Assembly (NCBI GenBank): GCA_964495075.1
Contig: CAZBUJ010000019.1
Coordinates: 7,305 to 71,304, forward strand
From: JAFGJQ01 sp964495075
GTDB lineage: Bacteria; Planctomycetota; Phycisphaerae; UBA1845
Direction: 5' to 3'
Length of the DNA stretch: 64,000 nt
The notes below the pieces were generated by a model. It was not told where the DNA came from. It searched no databases and saw only the letters and a program-made list of their open reading frames with translations. Shown here one piece after another: positions 36,256-44,002 of the stretch (the first letter of the stretch is position 1; each line of letters starts with the position of its first letter). The position numbers and the translations under genes were made by a program.

Positions 36256-36654
36256 ATGGCCTTGAAGTCAGAACGGGGACGTGGGGCCTTTCTGATCGAG
36301 GCGATGGCCGCGGTGGCCCTCGTCGGCATCGCCGTGGCCGTGGTGTCGCAGATCCTGGTGGATTACCGGCGGTCGCACGACGCGTTCATGGCCCGATGGG
36401 CCGCCCAGTTGGCCGCCGAGGCCCGGATGGAAGCCTACCGGGCCGGCCAACCGGTGGTCGATGGGCCCGTCACGGTGGAAGACCACGCCGCGGGGCAGCC
36501 CTCGCCCGGTGACGTCCGCCTGGAAGTGGAAAGCGAGCCCGGCACCGGCGACTGGGCCGGGCTGCAACGCGTCACCGTGAAGGCCACCGCGATGTGCCAG
36601 CACGGACGAACCGCCACGTATCGCCTGACCGGGTACGTCCGAGTCGGGGGTTAG
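36256..36654 (+). CDS. Pseudopilin-like protein (GspI-like)
   Basis: 132 residues. Type III (prepilin) signal: basic leader MALKSERGRG, then AFLIEAMAAVALVGIAVAVV, with Glu at +5 if cleavage follows the last Gly. ATG at 36256 has GGGAGG six bases upstream, better than the ATG at 36250, which touches the ribosome site. The globular part is short, as in GspI. Lies between the second GspF-like gene and the next pseudopilin. Confidence 0.78.
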   Translation: MALKSERGRGAFLIEAMAAVALVGIAVAVVSQILVDYRRSHDAFMARWAAQLAAEARMEAYRAGQPVVDGPVTVEDHAAGQPSPGDVRLEVESEPGTGDWAGLQRVTVKATAMCQHGRTATYRLTGYVRVGG

Positions 36655-36666
36655 CGAGCCGACGTG

Positions 36667-37188
36667 ATGCGAATCGCAAGAAACAAGACGTCCCGGTCCC
36701 GGCGAGACGCGTTTTCGCTCGTGTACCTGCTCGCTGTCATCCCATTGATGGCCGTGACCTTGCTCCTCGTGATGCGCGGGATCGGGGCCGTGATTCACGC
36801 CGAGCGAGTGATCGTTCAGCGTGACCACGAGTACAGCATCTCGCAGGTATGGCTGGCCTGGCTCCGGCGCGACGCCGCCCGGAGTCGCGAATGGCACTTG
36901 CGATGCGATACAGCGACCGGCGTGTCGACGCTGACTTTCCAGACGTCACGGGGGACGGTGACCTACCTTGTCAACGACGCGGAGCTGGTCCGCGTGAGTG
37001 AGGGCGGTGACCGGGCGTCCTGGTCGTCGGGCGATCTGTCCATCCGATTGGCCGTGCGACCGGCGACCGCCGGAGCACTGCTTGACGTGTTCATCGAATA
37101 CCGGCTGAAGCCGATCGAGGGCGAGCGGGCGCTGCGGCAATGCCGAACATCCGTGGCCCTCGGGAAAGGGTACGACTTGGCGGAATGA
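36667..37188 (+). CDS. Pseudopilin-like protein (GspJ-like)
   Basis: 173 residues. Basic leader (MRIARNKTSRSRRDA) then FSLVYLLAVIPLMAVTLLLVM. The +5 position is Tyr instead of Glu, which is unusual. The soluble part (TFQTSRGTVTYLVNDAELVR) resembles the GspJ pattern in which a value is rebuilt from base-line strands; similarity is weak. Its stop overlaps the next start (ATGA at 37185-37188). Start ATG 36667, GTG 36664 possible. Confidence 0.68.
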   Translation: MRIARNKTSRSRRDAFSLVYLLAVIPLMAVTLLLVMRGIGAVIHAERVIVQRDHEYSISQVWLAWLRRDAARSREWHLRCDTATGVSTLTFQTSRGTVTYLVNDAELVRVSEGGDRASWSSGDLSIRLAVRPATAGALLDVFIEYRLKPIEGERALRQCRTSVALGKGYDLAE

Positions 37189-37733
37189 GCACGCAGTCGG
37201 CAAACTCAACGCGCGGTAGACGCGGCTTCGCCCTGATCGTGGCCCTTGCGTTCGTCGTCGTGGTCGCGGGGCTCGTCGCCATCGTCGGGCACACGATGAC
37301 CCGCTTCGCGCGAAACGATCGCCGCGAATCGGACTCGATGGTGGCGCGTCAACTGATCGACAGCGGCGCCGCCTGGGCCCGCCTCCACGCCGCCGCATGG
37401 CCAACGGAGAACGATCAGCCGCGGTCGATCGAGTTGGACGTCTCCAAACTGCTGCCCCGACCGCTGGACGGATCGTTGATACTGACGCCGCGCAACGACT
37501 TGAGCGGCGTGGTGACCGAAGTGGAAGTGCGAGCCACTCTCCAGCGCGCCAACCGCTGGACGATCAAGCAGGCGGTTCGTGTCCACAGCGGGCACGGGCA
37601 TCGTTTGCCCGCCCAATGTCGCGCGGCGTGTCTCTTTCGCCGTTCGCCGCTCGCTATTCGCCGGTCTTCCTCCCCAACGCAAACGCCTCATCGTTCACCT
37701 TATGAAGCTTCGGCGGCAGCGCGGCGTGAATAG
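37185..37733 (+). CDS. Pseudopilin-like protein (GspK-like), C-terminus overlaps iorB
   Basis: 182 residues. Leader MSTQSANSTRGRRG followed by FALIVALAFVVVVAGLVAIVG; no Glu at +5, as known for GspK. Last gene of the secretion cluster, coupled to the previous gene by a four-base overlap. The final 45 or so residues are Arg/Ser/Pro-rich and read across the end of the convergent iorB gene by 80 bases, so the true protein may have been truncated or frameshifted near 37600. Confidence 0.65.
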   Translation: MSTQSANSTRGRRGFALIVALAFVVVVAGLVAIVGHTMTRFARNDRRESDSMVARQLIDSGAAWARLHAAAWPTENDQPRSIELDVSKLLPRPLDGSLILTPRNDLSGVVTEVEVRATLQRANRWTIKQAVRVHSGHGHRLPAQCRAACLFRRSPLAIRRSSSPTQTPHRSPYEASAAARRE

Positions 37734-38133
37734 CGTCCAGCCATCGCGCCTCGGGGATGTCCATCTTCGCGCTCAAACAGCCCAGCAGCGCCACGTTGAG
37801 GCTCTTCGGGTTGGGCAGGGCATCACCATCGATGTCGCCCGGCGTGATCATCACGCCGCCGTCCCGCAATCGCTGCTTGTTGCCTTCGACCTCCTCGTCG
37901 GCCAGCACGATCAGGTAGTCCGTCTCCCCGACCGTCACCATCGGGCTGAGCACTTGCTCGCCGAACCGGACGTCACTGGTCACCGAGCCGCCCCGCTGAG
38001 ACATGCCGTGGATCTCGCTCTTCTTCACGTCGTACCCCTCGGCAAAAACCACCTGGGCGAGGATGTCCGACGCCTTGAGCACGCCCTGCCCGCCCAGCCC
38101 CGCGAATACCACGTTGGTTACCTTCTTTGTCAT
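37654..38133 (-). CDS. iorB: Indolepyruvate:ferredoxin oxidoreductase, beta subunit (IorB-like)
   Basis: 159 residues. Belongs to the gamma-domain family of 2-oxoacid ferredoxin oxidoreductases: NVVFAGLGGQGVLKASDILA, then KKSEIHGMSQRGGSVTSDVRFG, typical of IorB. Slightly short (IorB about 190-200). 67 bases downstream of iorA on the same strand, the usual pairing. Its 3' end overlaps the convergent pseudopilin gene by 80 bases. Confidence 0.92.
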   Translation of the reverse strand: MTKKVTNVVFAGLGGQGVLKASDILAQVVFAEGYDVKKSEIHGMSQRGGSVTSDVRFGEQVLSPMVTVGETDYLIVLADEEVEGNKQRLRDGGVMITPGDIDGDALPNPKSLNVALLGCLSAKMDIPEARWLDAIHAALPPKLHKVNDEAFALGRKTGE

Positions 38134-38200
38134 GATGCCGAATACCTCGTTTCGACGGGCGTCCGCGGTCGCCGCGAACTCCCGCGTTGGACTGGGCGTT

Positions 38201-39835
38201 CTAGTTCTCGACGGGCGACACGGCCGCCGAGCAGCCGCTCGCCTTCTCCGCGATCGCGCGGTCGTACTGCTTGATCTTGCTCGCCGCCAGCAGGCACGGC
38301 CGGCGGCCGATGATGACCGTCAACTCGTTCGATTGGAGCGCGTCCTTCAACAACGTCCCGAACTCGTCAGGATTGGCGAACGGGTCGGTGACGTACACGT
38401 TCTTGATGCCGAGCGATCTGGCCAGGTCCTCGAAGCACATCTTGTTCGTGGCCTGGTGATTAAGCGTGCGACCCGTGCCCGGATGCTCCTGGAGCCCGGT
38501 CATCGCCGTGGTGCCGTTGTCGAGAATCACCACTACGTGACCGGTGGGCGGCGGGTTGTAGACCATTTCCGCCAGCCCGGTGATGCCGCTGTGCACGAAC
38601 GTGCTGTCGCCGATGACGCTGACCACCCGACGGGCCTGCTCCTCCGGCAGGGCGTGCCGCATACCCAATCCGACGCCGATGCTCGCGCCCATGCAGACGC
38701 AGGTGTCCATCGCGTTGAAGGGCGGCAGGGCGCCGAGGGTATAGCAGCCAATGTCGCCCGCCACGAAGCAGTCCTGATCGTGCAACGCCTGGAACGCGAC
38801 GCGGTGCGGGCAGTTGGCGCACAAGGCCGGCGGCTTGCCCGCGGGTGGTACCGGTTCCGGCGATTCGTCGTTGGCGAGGATGCGGCGTACCCGAGCGACG
38901 TTCAGTTCCCCGAACCGGTACATCTCCGCCTTGCCTTCCACCGCCATGCCGCCGGTGCGAATGGCGTCCACCATGTACGGATCGCCTTCTTCAATCACCA
39001 CGCAACGGTCGACGCTGTCGACGAAGCGGCGGATCGTTTCGAGCGGCAGCGGGTAGGCCATGCCGAGCTTGAGGATCGACGCGTTCGGGGTCGCCTCGCG
39101 GGCGTGCACGTGCGAAATGCCGGCCGTGATGATCCCCAGCGACTTGTCCCCGTCGATCCGCACGTTGGGGCCGGACGCCTCGTTCCAGGCCAGGATGTCG
39201 GCGAGCTTCTCGCGCAGCCGGCGGTGGGCCGGCCGCGCGTTGGCCGGAATCATCACCCGACCCTTGATGTCGTGCTCGAATGCCGGTGCTTGGGCGGGGC
39301 CGGCCACTTCGCGCCGTCCCACCACGGTCAGCGAGTGACACACCCGTGTCGTCATCCGCAGGATGACCGGGATCCGCCACCGTTCCGAAACCTCGATCGC
39401 GAGAATCGTGAAGTCGTACGCTTCCTGGGAATCGGACGGCTCGAGCATGGGGACGCCTGCCGCCACCGCGTATCGCCGGTTGTCCTGCTCGTTCTGGCTG
39501 GAGGCCATGCCGGGATCGTCGGCCGACACGACGATCAGACCGCCCGACACGCCGGTGTACGCCGCCGTGAACAGCGGGTCCGCCGCCACGTTCAGCCCCA
39601 CGTGCTTCATGGTGACCAGCGCCCGCATGCGGGCGTAAGCGGCCCCCAACGCGACCTCCATCGCCACCTTCTCATTGGGCGACCATTGGGCCCGCCCACC
39701 GAACCGGTCAAAGTTCTCCAGGATCTCCGTCGACGGCGTGCCGGGGTACCCGGCGCCGAGGCCGACGCCCGCGTCCACCGCGGCCTGCGCGACCGCCTCG
39801 TTTCCACTCAACAGCAAACGATCAGGATTGGTCAT
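38201..39835 (-). CDS. iorA: Indolepyruvate:ferredoxin oxidoreductase, alpha subunit (IorA-like) without ferredoxin tail
   Basis: 544 residues. Thiamine-diphosphate enzyme that oxidises aryl pyruvates to aryl-acetyl-CoA. GYPGTPSTEILE at the N-terminus, CANCPHR near 350, the TPP-binding GDIGCYTLG and GDSTFVHSGITGL with NGTTAMTG. Classical IorA continues for 60-100 residues with two [4Fe-4S] clusters; this one stops after GRRPCLLAASKIKQ and SGCSAAV. The 67 bases behind the stop do not encode a ferredoxin in any frame. Electrons must leave through another carrier. ATG at 39835. Confidence 0.93.
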   Translation of the reverse strand: MTNPDRLLLSGNEAVAQAAVDAGVGLGAGYPGTPSTEILENFDRFGGRAQWSPNEKVAMEVALGAAYARMRALVTMKHVGLNVAADPLFTAAYTGVSGGLIVVSADDPGMASSQNEQDNRRYAVAAGVPMLEPSDSQEAYDFTILAIEVSERWRIPVILRMTTRVCHSLTVVGRREVAGPAQAPAFEHDIKGRVMIPANARPAHRRLREKLADILAWNEASGPNVRIDGDKSLGIITAGISHVHAREATPNASILKLGMAYPLPLETIRRFVDSVDRCVVIEEGDPYMVDAIRTGGMAVEGKAEMYRFGELNVARVRRILANDESPEPVPPAGKPPALCANCPHRVAFQALHDQDCFVAGDIGCYTLGALPPFNAMDTCVCMGASIGVGLGMRHALPEEQARRVVSVIGDSTFVHSGITGLAEMVYNPPPTGHVVVILDNGTTAMTGLQEHPGTGRTLNHQATNKMCFEDLARSLGIKNVYVTDPFANPDEFGTLLKDALQSNELTVIIGRRPCLLAASKIKQYDRAIAEKASGCSAAVSPVEN

Positions 39836-40320
39836 TTCTGGCGCCTTCGATTCCGCCCCGTCCCCCCTGGGGGGCGGACGCCGATCGAACAGGATTGGTC
39901 ATGGATCGCAAGCGGCCGGCTGCGCGACGCGTACGCCATGAGGCTGTTGGAACACGATTCCGGATCGTCGGGTACCCCGCGTACGTGGGGCCCGGGAACC
40001 GTACGAAAGCGGTACGTTTAGCACATTCTCCGCCGTCGTTCAAGCTGGCCCCGTGCGGCGCGAATCGCGCGGCCGATCGCCCGCGATGGCATCGCGGCCA
40101 CCAGAGCCGGGCCCGGCTCATGCGGCGGCTGTTTTAGTAATCAAACACGACCGCGGCCGCGGCGGCGGTCGACTCGGGTTGCACCGCGCCCGTCGCCAGG
40201 AGATTATGGCCACGCCCGCGATCCGCCGCCCCATGCCGCCCCTGACCGGCACGCATCTGCGCGTCGGTGACGACGGTGCGGCGCGACGCCGCCGACCGCG
40301 GGCCGTGAGGACGATCGCCA
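39836..40320. other. Intergenic region with duplicated iorA start
   Basis: Divergent iorA and acyl-CoA dehydrogenase genes flank this region. A 13-base copy of the iorA start (CAGGATTGGTCAT on the plus strand) lies at 39890-39902 besides the original at 39823-39835. A CCCCCC-T-GGGGGG palindrome sits between them (39862-39874), and CCCC/GGGG and ACCG/CGGT hairpins lie near 39974-40016. No gene with a family resemblance is present. Confidence 0.45.
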
Positions 40321-41490
40321 ATGAACCACTATGAGCCAGTCGACTTCTATCTTCTCGATGAACTGTTGACCGACGAGCAGCGGATGATCGCGCACACCGT
40401 GGCCCGATTCGTCGACGAACAGGTCATGCCCATCATCGTCGAACACAATCGGCGCGGCACGTTTCCGTCCGAACTGGTGCCGGTGATGGGCCGGCTCGGG
40501 CTCCTGGGTTCCAACCTCGACGGGTACGGCTGCGCCAACCTCGGAGCCATCGCGTACGGCCTGATCAATCGCGAACTCGAACGGGCGGACAGCGGGCTCC
40601 GCAGCTTCGTGTCCGTGCAGTCGAGCCTCGTCATGTGGCCGATTCACACCTTCGGCACCGACGAGCAAAAACAACGCTGGTTGCCCGCGTTGGCCGCCGG
40701 CCGGGCGATCGGCTGCTTCGGGCTCACCGAAGCGGACGCCGGCTCGGACCCCGCCCGGATGCGGACCACCGCCCGGGCCGACGGCGGCGACTACCTCCTC
40801 AACGGCTCCAAAATGTGGATCACCAACGGCAGCATCGCCGACGTGGCCGTGGTGTGGGCCAGACTCGACGGCCGCGTGTGCGGGTTCCTCGTCGAGAAGG
40901 ACATGCCCGGGTTCACGGCCCCGGAAATCAAAAACAAAATGTCGCTGCGGACATCGGTGACCTCGGAGCTCGTGCTCGACAACGTGCGGGTGCCGAAGGA
41001 GAACCGGCTGCCCGGTGCCGATGGCGGCTTGAAGCACGCGCTGGCCTGCCTGAACCAGGCACGCTACAGCATCGCCTGGGGCGTCGTGGGGGCGGCCATG
41101 GCGTGCTACGACGAGGCCCTCCGGTACAGCAAGACGCGCACCCAGTTCGACAAGCCGATCGCCGGATTCCAACTCGTGCAGAAGAAACTCGCCTGGATGG
41201 TCACTGAGATCACCAAGGCCCAACTGCTCGCCTATCGGCTCGGGCAACTCAAGGAGAGCGGGCAGGCGATGCACTATCACGTCTCCATGGCCAAGATGAA
41301 CAACGTGGACATCGCCCTGCAAATCGCCCGCGTCGCCCGCGATATTCTCGGCGCCGCCGGCATCGTGGACGACCACCACTGTGCGCGGCACATGTGCAAC
41401 CTGGAAAGCGTGTTCACGTACGAAGGCACCCACGACATCCACACCCTCATCCTCGGTGAAGCCGTTACCGGTATCCCGGCCTATCGGTGA
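40321..41490 (+). CDS. Acyl-CoA dehydrogenase, glutaryl-CoA dehydrogenase-like
   Basis: 389 residues. FAD-dependent acyl-CoA dehydrogenase closest by motifs to glutaryl-CoA dehydrogenase: ELERADSGLRSFVSVQSSLVM contains the Arg that contacts the glutaryl carboxylate in GcdH; CFGLTEADAGSDP; WITNGSIADVAVVWAR; RTQFDKPIAGFQLVQKKLA; and YEGTHDIH with the catalytic Glu. Length is normal. Non-decarboxylating variants share these residues, so the exact product is open. Together with the adjacent Ior genes it suggests amino-acid breakdown. Confidence 0.92.
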   Translation: MNHYEPVDFYLLDELLTDEQRMIAHTVARFVDEQVMPIIVEHNRRGTFPSELVPVMGRLGLLGSNLDGYGCANLGAIAYGLINRELERADSGLRSFVSVQSSLVMWPIHTFGTDEQKQRWLPALAAGRAIGCFGLTEADAGSDPARMRTTARADGGDYLLNGSKMWITNGSIADVAVVWARLDGRVCGFLVEKDMPGFTAPEIKNKMSLRTSVTSELVLDNVRVPKENRLPGADGGLKHALACLNQARYSIAWGVVGAAMACYDEALRYSKTRTQFDKPIAGFQLVQKKLAWMVTEITKAQLLAYRLGQLKESGQAMHYHVSMAKMNNVDIALQIARVARDILGAAGIVDDHHCARHMCNLESVFTYEGTHDIHTLILGEAVTGIPAYR

Positions 41491-41537
41491 CGCCAGGTCG
41501 GGCCGGCTTCGCCGCCACGACGTCCGCTCCGATGGCG

Positions 41538-41567
41538 TTGGTGCCGTCCGGCCCGCGCGATTACAAT
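41538..41567 (+). promoter_or_regulatory. Sigma-70 promoter directly before the second activator
   Basis: TTGGTG, 18-base spacer, TACAAT. The -10 ends nine bases before the ATG at 41577, so the transcript may be leaderless. Confidence 0.4.
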
Positions 41568-41576
41568 AGGCGCGGT

Positions 41577-42941
41577 ATGGAACACGACCCTACACGCCCG
41601 ACCCACGATCCCGAGATGGTCCTGACGATCCTGGACTCCGTCGCCGACGGCGTCTTCACCGTCGACCACGAATTCATCATCACCAGCTTCAACCGGGCCG
41701 CCGAGCGCATCACCGGGTTCAAGGCCGACGAGGCGATCGGTGAACGGTGCTACAACATCTTCCGCGCCCCAGTGTGCCAGCACGGGTGCCTGCTGGCCGA
41801 CACGATCCGCACCGGCCGGCCCGTCAGTGGCCTGGAGCTGACCATTCTCAACCGCCGAAACGAGGAAGTGCCGATCAGCATTTCAACGGCGGTCCTCCGG
41901 GATGAGCACGGCAGCGTGCTCGGCGGCGTGGAGACCTTTCGGGACATGACGGCGGTGGCCAGCCTGCGACAGACGATGCGGCGCCGCTACACGCTGCGGG
42001 ACATGCTCAGCAAGAACCACCGCATGCGGGAGGTCTTCGCGCTGGTGCCCGACGTGGCCGGCAGTTCCGCCGCCGTCCTCATTCAAGGCGAGACGGGCAC
42101 CGGAAAAGAACTGCTCGCCCGCGCCCTCCACCACGAGAGTCCGCGGTGCGATGGTCCGTTCGTCAAGGTCAACTGCGGCGCGCTGCCCGACTCGCTGCTT
42201 GAGTCGGAGTTGTTCGGCCATGTCGCCGGCGCGTTCACCGACGCGCGAACCGACCGCCAGGGCCGGTTCGAGTTGGCCGACCAGGGCACGATCTTTCTCG
42301 ACGAGGTCGGCGACATGTCGCAGGCGATGCAGGTCAAACTGCTCCGCGTCATTCAGGAGGGCGCGTTCGAGCGCGTGGGGTCGAGCAGAACGCAGTCCAC
42401 CGACGCCCGTGTCGTTGCGGCCACCCACCGGGACTTGCGCCAGGACGTGGCGGCCGGTCGCTTCCGCGAGGATCTCTACTATCGCATCAACACCGTTCGA
42501 CTGACGCTGCCGCCGTTGCGCGAACGCCGCGAAGACATTCCGCTCCTCACCGAGCATTTCATCGAGCGGTTCAACGGGCTGACCGGCAAACAGGTGGGCG
42601 CGGTGTCCGGCGACGCGATGCTGGCATTGATGCGGTACGACTGGCCGGGCAACGTGCGCGAACTCGAACACGCCGTGGAACATGCGTTCGTGCTCACCAA
42701 GGGGCCGTCCATCGAACTGAGCCACCTCCCCAAAGAGCTGGCCCCGGGGTTGGCCCAGCCCGCCGCGCCGACCGATCCCGCCCTCGGCATGCCGGAAAAA
42801 CTCGCCGACGTCGAGCGCGGAGCAATCGAGGCGGCGTTGCGCCGTCACCGATGGAATCGGGCCGCCGCCAGCCGCGAACTCGGCATGAGCCGCACCACCC
42901 TCTGGCGCCGAATGCGCAAACTCGGTATCCCCGCCCGATGA
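41577..42941 (+). CDS. PAS-domain sigma-54-dependent transcriptional activator (2)
   Basis: 454 residues. PAS domain in residues 15-125 with RCYNIFRAPVCQHGC. AAA+ domain: QGETGTGKE, ESELFGHVAGAFTDA (GAFTDA variant), IFLDEVGDM, FREDLYYRINTV. Fis-type HTH (NRAAASRELGMSRTTLWRRMRKLGI). Same architecture as the activator at 26587, so a paralogue. The downstream 230-base gap holds five GTTTCA-type elements and a sigma-54-like site before the orange-protein-like genes, which it probably controls. In Desulfovibrio the orange protein operons are controlled by an adjacent sigma-54 activator. Confidence 0.93.
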   Translation: MEHDPTRPTHDPEMVLTILDSVADGVFTVDHEFIITSFNRAAERITGFKADEAIGERCYNIFRAPVCQHGCLLADTIRTGRPVSGLELTILNRRNEEVPISISTAVLRDEHGSVLGGVETFRDMTAVASLRQTMRRRYTLRDMLSKNHRMREVFALVPDVAGSSAAVLIQGETGTGKELLARALHHESPRCDGPFVKVNCGALPDSLLESELFGHVAGAFTDARTDRQGRFELADQGTIFLDEVGDMSQAMQVKLLRVIQEGAFERVGSSRTQSTDARVVAATHRDLRQDVAAGRFREDLYYRINTVRLTLPPLRERREDIPLLTEHFIERFNGLTGKQVGAVSGDAMLALMRYDWPGNVRELEHAVEHAFVLTKGPSIELSHLPKELAPGLAQPAAPTDPALGMPEKLADVERGAIEAALRRHRWNRAAASRELGMSRTTLWRRMRKLGIPAR

Positions 42942-42949
42942 TCCAACAC

Positions 42950-43056
42950 TGAAACGAATAGTTTCGTCTTGTTTCATGAGCGGTGAGATGTCACAAGATC
43001 TTTATTTACACCATGTTATATTCAACGCCGAGAGATTCATGTTTCATTCGTGAAAC
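42950..43056. promoter_or_regulatory. GTTTCA/TGAAAC operator cluster
   Basis: Five copies of a six-base element: TGAAAC 42950-42955, GTTTCG 42961-42966, GTTTCA 42971-42976, GTTTCA 43041-43046, TGAAAC 43051-43056. Two pairs form inverted repeats (GAAAC-GAATA-GTTTC; GTTTCA-TTCG-TGAAAC). The region is AT-rich compared with its neighbours. Best read as activator binding sites. Confidence 0.6.
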
Positions 43057-43063
43057 GCTATAG

Positions 43064-43078
43064 TGGCTGCCCGCTTGG
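43064..43078 (+). promoter_or_regulatory. Candidate sigma-54 promoter
   Basis: TGGCTGCCCGCTTGG: TGGC and TTG at exact sigma-54 spacing; the last consensus C is G. Lies just behind the GTTTCA palindrome and about 100 bases before the FeMo-co-type gene. Confidence 0.4.
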
Positions 43079-43175
43079 GCCAGCATGGTCGTAACATCGT
43101 TGATACAAGTTGGTTATGCAAAATCGCCGCCGCAGGCACCAACGTTGCCCCTCTGATCACCGCGGAGGTGGTCCA

Positions 43176-43631
43176 GTGAAGGTCGCCGTTGTTCTATTCC
43201 GTGACGCCGTGTGCCCGCGGTTTGCCTGCGCGACGCAATTGCTGCTGGCCACGGTGGACCAGGGCCGCGTCACCGACCGCAAAGTGATCGCGCTGGAGGG
43301 GCGGCTACCGACCCAGTACGCCCACCATATCGCGTCACTGGGCGTGCAGACGCTCATCTGTGGTGGAATCCACCGAAGGTTCCTGCACGATCTGCAACGG
43401 GAAGGGATCCAGGTGATCTGGGGCGTCATCGGGTCGGCGGAGGACGCGCTGGCAGCCCTCAGTACAGGGGCGCTGCGCCCGGATCAGTTTCTGTGCCGAC
43501 CGAACCGACCACGGAGTGGTCCCCGCGGCGGCCGCGTCTTTGACCACATGAGCGAACGAACGCGGTGCACACCCCCGCTGAGGCGAAGAGTGCGGGGCGG
43601 GGGTTGTCGTTCCGAAGGCACTGGCGATTGA
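43176..43631 (+). CDS. Dinitrogenase iron-molybdenum cofactor-binding family protein (NifX/orange protein-like)
   Basis: About 151 residues. DiNase_FeMo-Co fold: KVAVVLFRDAVCPRFACA at the start, LICGGIHRRFLHDLQREGIQVIWGVIGSAEDAL in the middle. Proteins of this family bind Fe-Mo/S clusters (NifX, NafY, the orange protein). GTG at 43176 is chosen because GGAGGTGG precedes it and the family fold begins exactly there; the frame is open from 43110. The last 45 residues are Arg/Gly-rich and may not be conserved. First gene of a three-gene set. Confidence 0.85.
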   Translation: MKVAVVLFRDAVCPRFACATQLLLATVDQGRVTDRKVIALEGRLPTQYAHHIASLGVQTLICGGIHRRFLHDLQREGIQVIWGVIGSAEDALAALSTGALRPDQFLCRPNRPRSGPRGGRVFDHMSERTRCTPPLRRRVRGGGCRSEGTGD

Positions 43632-43681
43632 ACGCCCGGCGGGCAATGCGTCGGCTGCCAACAACGGAGGAGTGTGATTCG

Positions 43682-44002
43682 ATGCCAGGTGGAGATGGAA
43701 CGGGACCCCCGGTGGGTGGATCAACCGATGGAGGGGGCGAGTGGCGTGGGGCCGGCACGGGGTGGCTCGGTCGGGGCGCCGGCGCCGCATGTGATTGGGG
43801 TGTCGGGCGGCGGCGTGGATGGCGGCATCGCTGTCGCGCGACCGACCGTCCCGGTTGGGCCAGGGGGGAGTTCGCGGCGCCGACGCCGGACGAGGAGTTG
43901 GACACCCTGAGGGCACGTGTGCGGCAACTCGAAAGCGCGCTCGATGCGATCAACGGTCGACTGGAACAACTGACGGCAGGCCAGCAGAAAGGCGATAACT
44001 GA
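43682..44002 (+). CDS. DUF5320-like protein with C-terminal coiled coil
   Basis: 106 residues. Begins MPGGDGTGPPVGG, a Gly-rich opening typical of DUF5320, continues with Gly/Trp/Arg-rich sequence and ends with a predicted coiled coil (DEELDTLRARVRQLESALDAI). DUF5320 proteins are common beside NifX/orange-protein-type genes in anaerobes. ATG at 43682 has GGAGGAG upstream. Its TGA overlaps the next ATG (TGATG). Function unknown. Confidence 0.8.
   Translation: MPGGDGTGPPVGGSTDGGGEWRGAGTGWLGRGAGAACDWGVGRRRGWRHRCRATDRPGWARGEFAAPTPDEELDTLRARVRQLESALDAINGRLEQLTAGQQKGDN

Noticed and set aside
38003..40021. 672-codon plus-strand frame
   Set aside because: Antisense to iorA, which has strong TPP-enzyme motifs.
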